Source: Nematostella vectensis (Eukaryota; Cnidaria; Anthozoa; Actiniaria; Edwardsiidae). Taken from it: a stretch of 64,000 bases of DNA. Below, piece after piece: positions 57,201 through 64,000 of this stretch (position 1 is the stretch's first letter; every line of letters starts with the position of its first letter). The stretch lies in the NCBI RefSeq assembly GCF_932526225.1, contig NC_064038.1, positions 7,191,070-7,255,069 on the forward strand, in the 5' to 3' direction. A program made the position numbers and the translations under genes. Below the pieces are notes generated by a model. The model was not told the DNA's origin. It did no database searches and worked only from the letters and a program-made list of their open reading frames with translations.

Positions 57201-59800
57201 GAATATTATCTGATGGTTTGGATTGATTTATATAAAACATTGATGAGGGCAGAACAGCACAAAACCATCATTTTTTAAAGAAAACTGAGCTTTTCTTTAG
57301 TTCTTTTTGGGAAAAAGCCGTTTGAACGAGAGTTACTTTAAATAGTTATTTCAAGATTTCTTCACCTATTTGTTTTCAACATTAATTGGCTGAGAAGGGC
57401 CCATTTACAAATGTTTCATTTTCTCAATCCACTAACCAATAAGATCCTAGACTTGAACACGACCTTTGGGATTTTTTAAGATCTCTTTTCAATATTTTCC
57501 TTTAGATCTTTCTCCTTTATCAGGGAGAAGAGATAATTGAAAATTTGCGTAAAGGTTTTGTAACTAAATGAAAGTTGGAAATAGTATTGTGGGAGATCTG
57601 AGAAACGAAAAGGTTTGATGATGACGGAGTTTGGTTAAACTTTGTAAAAGCAGCTTTAGGGAGGTTCTTAGAAGCAAAAAAAGACAAAACCATGTTTATC
57701 TAGCAGCATAACTAAAGACATCCTTTTTCTTAAGACTTCGTGAGAATCTCTTTTGATTAACAACCTTTTTTATATTGCTTTATTTCTTGCTATGCAAAAT
57801 TGTTACAGAACGATGGCTATCTTCTTATTAGTATTCAGAATGTGTATGAAATTTCGTTATCTATTTTTGGTTTTCAGAGTACACAAGAATTCTTGGCGGT
57901 ATGTGTCCCAAAACTGCAGGTTTTTTTTCTTTCCGTCACTCGGTTGCCCCCCGATGACATCAGAATTTTAAAAATTTGACAAAATTGTTTAGTCAGTCGA
58001 TGTTTAAGTTCGAATTCGTCTCGAGAGAAAAAAAACCGAAAGGGTTTAATTATTGTGAAATTCGGTTAAACTACGTAGCGTTGTCCCTGCACTTGAATAA
58101 ATTGTAGTGGGATAACTTCACCCGTTCAAAAAATCGCATGAATTATTAAGAGGTTGTTTTTACTCATTTAACACGTCTTTCTCCCATAATGATGATAGAG
58201 AAAATAGAGCAGCATTGATCTCCTTGCCGGTGAGTGCAAACGTTTTTAGTAAATTTAGATTTAAGATTAAGTTGACACGATTGCCAATCAAGAAACATTT
58301 TTCATCTCAATATATGCCGATCTACGCGGACCTTAAAATGCATTCGGGGCCTAAACGTCTTGTCGAATGATCCAAATATACCAATAAATTATTATTTTAG
58401 AATTTTCACTGCTGGCTAGTCTTGATCATACCAAGAAAACATTCTTTTTAAAAGAAAAGTGAGTTTTTACGAGAGGATATTCAAGATAAGAAAGTAGAAA
58501 ACTAGATCACGAAGCACAAATGATTATTTTCCCCCTTTTTTGCGAATTTTATTTTTTATATTTTAGAAAAGGCAGAAAAAAGTTATGAAAACGGTGTTAC
58601 TTGTTTTTGCGAAAAACACGTTTGTACGAGATTCACAGAAGTATTCAAAGGTCTTCGGTCTCTAGTGATCTTGCTGTTTAAAGTTTCTGTCACCACACAG
58701 ACAAAAATTCCTAGTGTGAGAAAGCACCAGTTCCATCGACCGGTTTACGGAGGATATTTCACGAAGGCAGAACAACACATAAGACATCAGCTTTTTAAAG
58801 AAAAATGAGCTTTGATAAGATGATATTCAAGAGTAGAAAACTAGATACTGGAGCACGCGTGACTATTTTCTCACTTCTGCGCAAAATTAATTAATTGATA
58901 GTAAAGATTAAAAAAGGGAAAAAAGTTTTTAAAAGGGTGTTAGTTTCTTGCGAGAAACACGTTTATACGAAAGTTACGGGTCTTCGGTCTATAGTGTTTT
59001 TCAAGTTCTTGCTGTTTAAAGTTTCTGTCACCACAGCAAAATACCTAGTTCGAGAAAGCACCATTTCAATCGATTATTTTACAGAGGATTTCACAATTGT
59101 TTGGATGGAATATTCTAAATCAAGAATAACCTCTGTTTTTAAATAGTTATTTCAAGATTTGTTCACCTATTTGTTTTCAGAGAATCAATTAGAACAATAA
59201 CAAGAGTGCGGCTGACAAGGCGCACAACAACTTGACAACTTTATCATTATCTCAATTCAGTTACCAGAAAATTCCTTGACTTAAAAACGACCTCTGGGAT
59301 CTTTTAAGATCTCTTTCCAATCTTTTGCTTTGTTTTTTCTTCTTTATCAGGAAGAAAAACTATTTTAAAATTTGCGCAAAATTCTTTTTCAATCAATGAA
59401 AGTTCGAATAAGTCATGTGGGGATCCGAAAAACGAAAATTGTTTGATGATGACGGAGTTAAGCAGATGTAGGGAGGTTTTTAGAAGCGACAAAAGACAAA
59501 ACCATATTTATCTAGCAGCATAATTCAAGAACGACCTCCTTTTTCTCGAGACTTCGGGAGAAATTCTTTTAATTATTTTTTTACATCGTTTTTTTCTTGC
59601 AATGCAAGGTTGTCACAGAGCAATGGCTATCCTTTTTTAGTAGTCAGAATTTGTATTGAAATTTCGTTATTTATTTTTGTTTTTGAGTACTACAACTAAT
59701 TCTTAGCCATAGGCAGTACGGTCCCAAAACTGCAGGATATTTTTCTTTTCTTTTCAGTCGATTGTTCCCTGACGACATTTAAAATTTATTTAAAACGTTT
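54280..59800. repeat. Tandem duplication, period about 3.03 kb, with internal repeats
   Basis: Two large units (54280-57344 and 57345-59800) are similar throughout, for example TTGTCCCTGCACTTGAATAA at 55041 and 58085, CGAGAAACACGTTTATACGA at 55928 and 58952, and CTGCAGGATATT-type blocks. Each unit contains two related sub-units, marked by AAATAGTTATTTCAAGATTT at about 54329, 56119, 57345 and 59145. The short ORF pair 55913-56122 and 58895-59146 is the same sequence twice. It has no recognised domain and is probably chance. The array is cut at 59800 by the LTR retrotransposon. Confidence 0.88.
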
Positions 59801-59884
59801 TGTTGTATTATGTATGATTGCGTGACGTTGTATGACGTCATGGTTTTGAGATAATAAAGTCACTTAGCACTTGACCGTCGTACA
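59801..59884 (+). repeat. 84-bp LTR of a Mag-like Gypsy element
   Basis: It starts TGTTGTATTATGTATG and ends CGTCGTACA (TG..CA), with an internal AATAAA and a TGACGTCA palindrome. Such very short LTRs are known from the Mag clade. The 5' boundary is fixed because the tandem array provides the empty site: TTTAAAACGTTT continues into TTCCAG at 56764 but into the LTR at 59801. The 3' LTR would lie outside the window. Confidence 0.85.
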
Positions 59885-59887
59885 ATA

Positions 59888-59900
59888 TGGTGGCAGCCCT
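59888..59900 (+). promoter_or_regulatory. Primer-binding site candidate
   Basis: TGGTGGCAGCCCT lies three bases after the LTR end. The TGG start suits pairing with the CCA end of a tRNA. I cannot assign the tRNA. Confidence 0.6.
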
Positions 59901-60652
59901 GAGGACCCGCTAAAAATCAGTTTTTAGCAGCCTAACACCCAAGTGAACAAGTCAGCGTTTTATCTGGGACATTCCGTTGGACAAACCGAAGAAAAACAGG
60001 GAAAAAACTGTGGGAGACACGATCCGTTCGACACTGCACAAAAACTTAACCTCAGCGAGTATAGTTCAAGTCAAGGGACAACATACCGCCGACTTCAATT
60101 CACCGAGCTGGAAAGAACCACAGACAGCTACCACACACTGGGAAGTACAATCTACTTCGACTTAACAGCTGAGTTGATTTATTCAAAAAGTATTTTCTGT
60201 AAATAAGCTTACAAAGACAAGCTTACCGTTGTCAGAAATAAACTACGACAAGCCGGCAGATTCCCATCAATTCCAACTCTGGGGGGACTTTCATCTCAAG
60301 CGGGTATTTATAACGACTCCGGACGTGCACAGACTTTAACTAGAGTAGTGTTAGGGCAGTTTAAAGTAAGCATAACGTGGTTTTCTTGCCGTTCCAAAAG
60401 GGACTCGGCAGGCTTATTCAGTTTGAGAGTTTTCATTCACGAAAACAAAACGTGCCATCGACGTTTTGACGACCGCGCGCGGCCTGGGACCGTAACACAG
60501 GTATACCGCGCACGCTATAATTTTGTAGTACGATCTTTTTCGCGATTTCGCGACGTTTTTTCGCGCATATTTTTTTCATATATTTTTTAAGCGTTATTTA
60601 CTTCTTAAAATTATCACTCTGTCTTTGTTATTGTGCGAATTTACTTACAGTA
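59901..60652 (+). other. 5' leader of the Mag-like element
   Basis: Untranslated leader between the primer-binding site and gag. The frame 59943-60206 has no recognised features. A CG-rich segment occurs at 60460-60560. Confidence 0.6.
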
Positions 60653-61804
60653 ATGGCTACATATCAGATCCCAGCCCCACCCCCAATGTCGTTACAGGGA
60701 GACGTAGTGGAGAACTGGCGGGACTTCGAATCCTCATGGGACTATTATACCATTGCTACCGATCTAAGGTCGAAATTGACATCCCCTCCAGGCAAGGAAA
60801 TAGTAGCCGCAACACTTTGCACGGTAATGGGCCCTGAAAGCAAGAAGATAATGAACTCATTACCCACCCTGACCAACGCCGACAAGAAAGACCCGAAGAG
60901 GATTATAGAAGGGCTTAGAAATTACTTTGTACCCCAACGCAACGTGCTGTATGAACGGTTTGTTTTCAACTCTGCAACACAGAAGCCCTCCGAGTCCGTC
61001 GACGAATATGTCGTCCGCCTGCGTCATCTAGCCAAGTCTTGTGAGTTCGGTGATTTGAAGGACTCTCTCATCCGAGATCGGATAGTCATAGGTACTACCG
61101 ATGAGGGTGGACGTGAACGCCTTTTAAGGGAACGGCCGGTGCCAAGCCTAGATAAGGTGGTGGAAAGCCTTCGAGCTGCTGAGATATCAAGAACTCACCG
61201 ACAAGTGATAAGCGGGAAACCATACTCGAGCCAGGCAGAAACCATTCACCATACAGATAAGAGGCAGCCGAACAGAAGAAACAACCAAAGAAAGGGCCGG
61301 GGTAACAACGGTAACAACGGTGGGCAACAAAAAACAAACGGGAACAAAAGAAGGCAAACCCAAGACCGTAGACCACCAACCCCGGAAAGCCATAACTCCT
61401 CCACCTCCTGTCACTGGTGTGGAAAAAAGGCAGACCATGTCAAGAAAGATTGTCCTGCTAAGGATGCAAAGTGCCGTAACTGCGGCAAAACAGGCCACTA
61501 CGCCGTAGTCTGTCGGTCAAACAAACAAGTGCATGAAGTAAATAGAGAAGAGGAAGGAAGCTACCAGGAAGATTACTATTTAGACGACTGCTACTTCATG
61601 GGCGAAGTGATCACCACCAACGATGAATTCTGGTCAGCGGAAGTGCTCATAAACCACAACCCCTGTACCTTGAAACTTGATAGTGGGTCAAAGGTGACAG
61701 TGGTTGGCGACAAGGCACCGTGGTTGGAAAACCGGCGACTGGACAAGGCGACAAGCATGTTCAGAGGAGCCGGTGGAGTGAACTTGTCCCACTTGATAAA
61801 ATGA
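60653..61804 (+). CDS. Gag and start of protease, Mag-like Gypsy
   Basis: 383 codons from ATG 60653. Capsid region: WRDFESSWDYYTIATDL, YFVPQRNVLYERFVFN, VDEYVVRLRHLAKSCEF (retrotransposon gag core). A basic N/Q-rich linker follows, then two zinc knuckles: CHWCGKKADHVKKDC, which is C-x2-C-x5-H-x4-C with one extra residue, and the canonical CRNCGKTGHYAVVC. The retropepsin begins with LKLDSGSKVTVVGD, where DSG replaces the commoner DTG. A TGA at 61802-61804 ends the frame inside the protease, while pol continues in the same frame. It is either a disabling mutation or a readthrough site; I favour mutation because it splits the protease domain. Confidence 0.92.
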   Translation: MATYQIPAPPPMSLQGDVVENWRDFESSWDYYTIATDLRSKLTSPPGKEIVAATLCTVMGPESKKIMNSLPTLTNADKKDPKRIIEGLRNYFVPQRNVLYERFVFNSATQKPSESVDEYVVRLRHLAKSCEFGDLKDSLIRDRIVIGTTDEGGRERLLRERPVPSLDKVVESLRAAEISRTHRQVISGKPYSSQAETIHHTDKRQPNRRNNQRKGRGNNGNNGGQQKTNGNKRRQTQDRRPPTPESHNSSTSCHWCGKKADHVKKDCPAKDAKCRNCGKTGHYAVVCRSNKQVHEVNREEEGSYQEDYYLDDCYFMGEVITTNDEFWSAEVLINHNPCTLKLDSGSKVTVVGDKAPWLENRRLDKATSMFRGAGGVNLSHLIK

Positions 61805-62721
61805 CAGATAACAGACGCCTTATTTGCAGTCGGAGGGAGGACACACCGCGGAAATGTTTACGTCATGAAGAACCAACCTAAGAATCTACTTTCCAAGTCA
61901 GCAATCCAGGCACTCCAGCTGTTAATACCGTCAGCAGCAGTGCACAATGTGGAGACCGCCCCTAATTTCAAGGCAGAATTCCCCGAGTTATTCAAAGGGC
62001 GGGGCCTCATGAGGGATAAGTACAAGATACCTCTGAAACCGGACGCAGTATCAGTTTGTCTATACACACCCCGACGTGTACCGCACCCACTTCTCCCTAA
62101 GGTCAAAGAGAAGCTACTGGCCATGGTTCGTCAGAAGGTAATCTCACCAGTAAGTGAGCCAACAGACTTGTGCTCAGGCATGGTGATCGCTTCCAAGCGC
62201 AATGGTGATGTAAGGATCTGCGTTGACCTGACACCTCTGAACAAGGCGGTAAAACGAGAGATCCACCCTATGGCAAGTGTCGACGAGAACTTGGCAAAGC
62301 TTAAGGACAGCAAAGTCTTCACCAAGCTAGACGCCAACTCTGGATTTTGGCAAATACCCCTTGACGAGGAGTCTCGGTTGCTCGCCACCTTTGTCACACC
62401 ATTTGGCAGGTACTGCTTCAACCGCCTCCCATTTGGAATCAGCTCAGCCCCTGAGATATTTCAGCGTACCATGTCTCGAATCCTAGAGGGCCTCGATGGC
62501 ACAGTTTGTCACATGGATGACATCCCCATACATGGGCCGACACAGGAGCTTCACGACAGCCGTGTCCGAAAAGTGTTACAGCGGCTCAAGGACGCTGGAG
62601 TCACATTGAACGAGAAATGTGAGTTCTCTAAACAGCGCATGAAGTTTCTCGGGCATGTAATCTCGGAGGATGGGGTAGAAGCAGACCCGGAGAAAACCAA
62701 AGCAATCCAAGATTTTCCCCG
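61805..62721 (+). CDS. Reverse transcriptase, Mag-like Gypsy
   Basis: Same frame as gag, open from the TGA through 62755. After the protease remainder it carries GRGLMRDKYKIPLKPD, VRQKVISPVSEPTDLCSGM, RICVDLTPLNKAVKREIHPM, KVFTKLDANSGFWQIPLDEE (domain A) and RYCFNRLPFGISSAPEIFQR. The catalytic MDD lies in CHMDDIPIHGP, with KFLGHVISEDGVEADPEK after it. At about 62718 a small deletion removes the usual thumb segment and shifts the frame, so the listed frame ends at 62755 in noise. The RT catalytic residues are intact. Confidence 0.92.
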
Positions 62722-64000
62722 GTCAACCAGCTGGCCAAATTTATACCCGACCTAGCAACCATCAATGAGCCCCTACGCCAGCTACTTAAGAAAGAGCACC
62801 AGTGGCTTTGGGATCAGCCTCAGGAAATTGCCTTTCAGGCGATCAAGACGAAACTGACCTCTACAGATGTGCTGGCACACTACGATCCAAACAAACGAAG
62901 CATCGTCGCTGCCGATGCATGCCAGGACGGGCTTGGAGCAGTCTTACTGCAAAGCGACAGCAGCGGTAACCGGCGCCCAATCGCCTTCGCTTCACGCTCT
63001 CTAAACGACACGGAGAAACGATACGCAGTCATCGAGAAGGAGGCGCTGGCCGCCACGTGGGCATGTAAAAAGTTCTCAGACTACATCCTTGGGACACCAT
63101 TCACCCTAGAAACGGACCACCGCCCACTGGTACCCCTTCTCTCAAGCACAGACCTCTCCAAGCTGCCCCCGAGGGTTTTGAGGTTTCGCCTCCGAATGGC
63201 CAGGTATTCACCAGAGGTCACTTACGTGCAAGGGGTGCACCAAAAAACAGCGGACGCCCTGTCTCGTGCATCCACAAGCAGTCCCACTCCCCAGGACTTA
63301 AAACAAATCGAGGAATTAGAAGAACACAGCGAATCAGTCCTAGAGTTCCTACCTGCAACGGAACGGCGCCTCAAAGACATCCAGGAAGCCCAGGACTGCG
63401 ACGCCATATGCAAGCAGGTGAAGACCTACTGCTTAGAGGGATGGCCTCCCATTATGCCATCCCTACCACTCCTAAAGCCATACTGGGAGAAGAAGCAACA
63501 CTTGACGGTCAACCGAGGAATCCTGATGTATGATCACAGGCTAGTTATCCGCTCAAGCATGCAACTAGAGATGCTGGAGACCATTCATGAAGGCCATCTT
63601 GGCATTACCAAGTGCCAAGGGCGCGCGAGCTCCTCGGTGTGGTGGCCGCTCATAACAAAGCAGATAGAAGCAATGGTCAACAGATGCCAAACTTGCGCCA
63701 AACTTAGACCAGAGCGAAGAGAACCCCTTATGGCGCTGTCTTTCCCAAACCTACCATGGAGCCGGGTCGGTACAGACCTCTTTGAACTAGAACAGACCGA
63801 CTACCTTATTGTTGTCGACTACGCAAGCCGATGGTTTGAAATCCGAAAACTAGGATCAACTAGCTCAGCTGCAGTCACGCGCCACATGTGCGAGATCTTT
63901 GCTCTGCACGGAATACCGGACAAAGTCGTCTCGGATAACGGACCCCAGTATGTTAGCCAGGAATTTACCAACTTTGCCAAGGACATGGGTTTCACCCACA
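62722..64000 (+). CDS. RNase H and integrase, Mag-like Gypsy (runs off window)
   Basis: Open for 426 codons to the window edge, shifted relative to the RT frame. It begins VNQLAKFIPDLATINEPLRQ. RNase H: ADACQDGLGAVLLQSDSSG, RYAVIEKEALAATWACKKF and ETDHRPLVPL. Integrase: an HHCC zinc-binding region (IHEGHLGITKCQ, then CQTCAKLRPERR), core start WSRVGTDLFELE (first aspartate) and VSDNGPQYVSQEF (second aspartate). The catalytic glutamate lies beyond 64000. The spelling CQGRASSSVWWP departs slightly from the usual motif. No internal stop was found by reading the frame. Confidence 0.92.

Noticed and set aside
55913-59146. Two near-identical 69-83-codon frames as a duplicated small gene
   Set aside because: They lie in the 3-kb tandem duplication, so similarity is expected; no start context or domain is seen.
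60440-60560. GC-rich patch CGCGCGCGGCCTGG as another copy of the SINE-like repeat
   Set aside because: Only about 14 bases match the repeat end; the surrounding bases do not.

Overview
The window looks like repeat-rich nuclear DNA of an invertebrate metazoan. An anthozoan cnidarian (sea anemone or coral) is my best guess. The reasons are GT-AG introns, extracellular EGF and pentraxin/LamG-type exons, and a mixed transposon load: Ty3/Gypsy, DIRS, CR1/L2-like LINEs, a Polinton-like remnant, foldback elements and MITEs. There are no prokaryotic operons, tRNA or rRNA genes, or CRISPR arrays that I can see. The species is inference.

Host genes. A family of two-exon pentraxin/LamG-like modules lies on the + strand. 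There is a broken copy at 684-945, a terminal exon at 1112-1505, and complete exon pairs at 26086-26329 + 27323-27713 and at 37676-37910 + 38571-38961. Two EGF-like exons (14736-14849, 14957-15070) end in the phase that the pentraxin exons accept. The simplest model is therefore a secreted EGF-EGF-pentraxin protein with an 11-kb intron full of antisense retroelements. The third module has no EGF exons of its own in front of it, so it could be a paralogue or an alternative 3' end. A possible signal-peptide first exon (51967-52114) and an unrecognised broken exon pair (33830-34226) are weaker host candidates.

Layout. 0-2.4 kb: 33-bp minisatellite, pentraxin exons, MITE and attached repeat. 4.5-6.0 kb: decayed antisense Gypsy. 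7.0-10.1 kb: three head-to-tail copies of an unrecognised exon-bearing repeat, with a second array at 31.4-33.6 kb. 10.1-10.9 kb: foldback structure with 38-bp hairpin repeats and a LINE scrap. 10.9-14.6 kb: Polinton-like remnant with glycine-rich, collagen-like fibre and packaging-ATPase-like genes, all broken. 14.7-27.7 kb: the EGF/pentraxin gene, its intron holding a duplicated AT-rich block, a SINE-like repeat, a decayed Gypsy and a decayed LINE. 28.4-30.2 kb: second copy of the MITE-plus-repeat, split by a 16-bp minisatellite. 34.4-37.4 kb: degenerate repeats and a 117-119-bp satellite. 37.7-39.0 kb: third pentraxin module. 42.2-44.6 kb: foldback element with 330-bp inverted repeats. 44.6-51.8 kb: an antisense DIRS-like retroelement interrupted by a 2.7-kb CACTG-ended element and by a LINE. 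52.1-53.8 kb: a second LINE with a nearly intact reverse transcriptase. 54.3-59.8 kb: 3-kb tandem duplication. 59.8-64.0 kb: a young Mag-like Gypsy element with an 84-bp LTR, running off the window.

Most reading frames belong to selfish elements. Few are intact: the LINE tail at 50564-51472, the LINE RT at 52737-53684, and the Mag gag and pol segments. The rest are identified from motif order, not from open frames. No database search was possible, so family names rest on recognised motifs.
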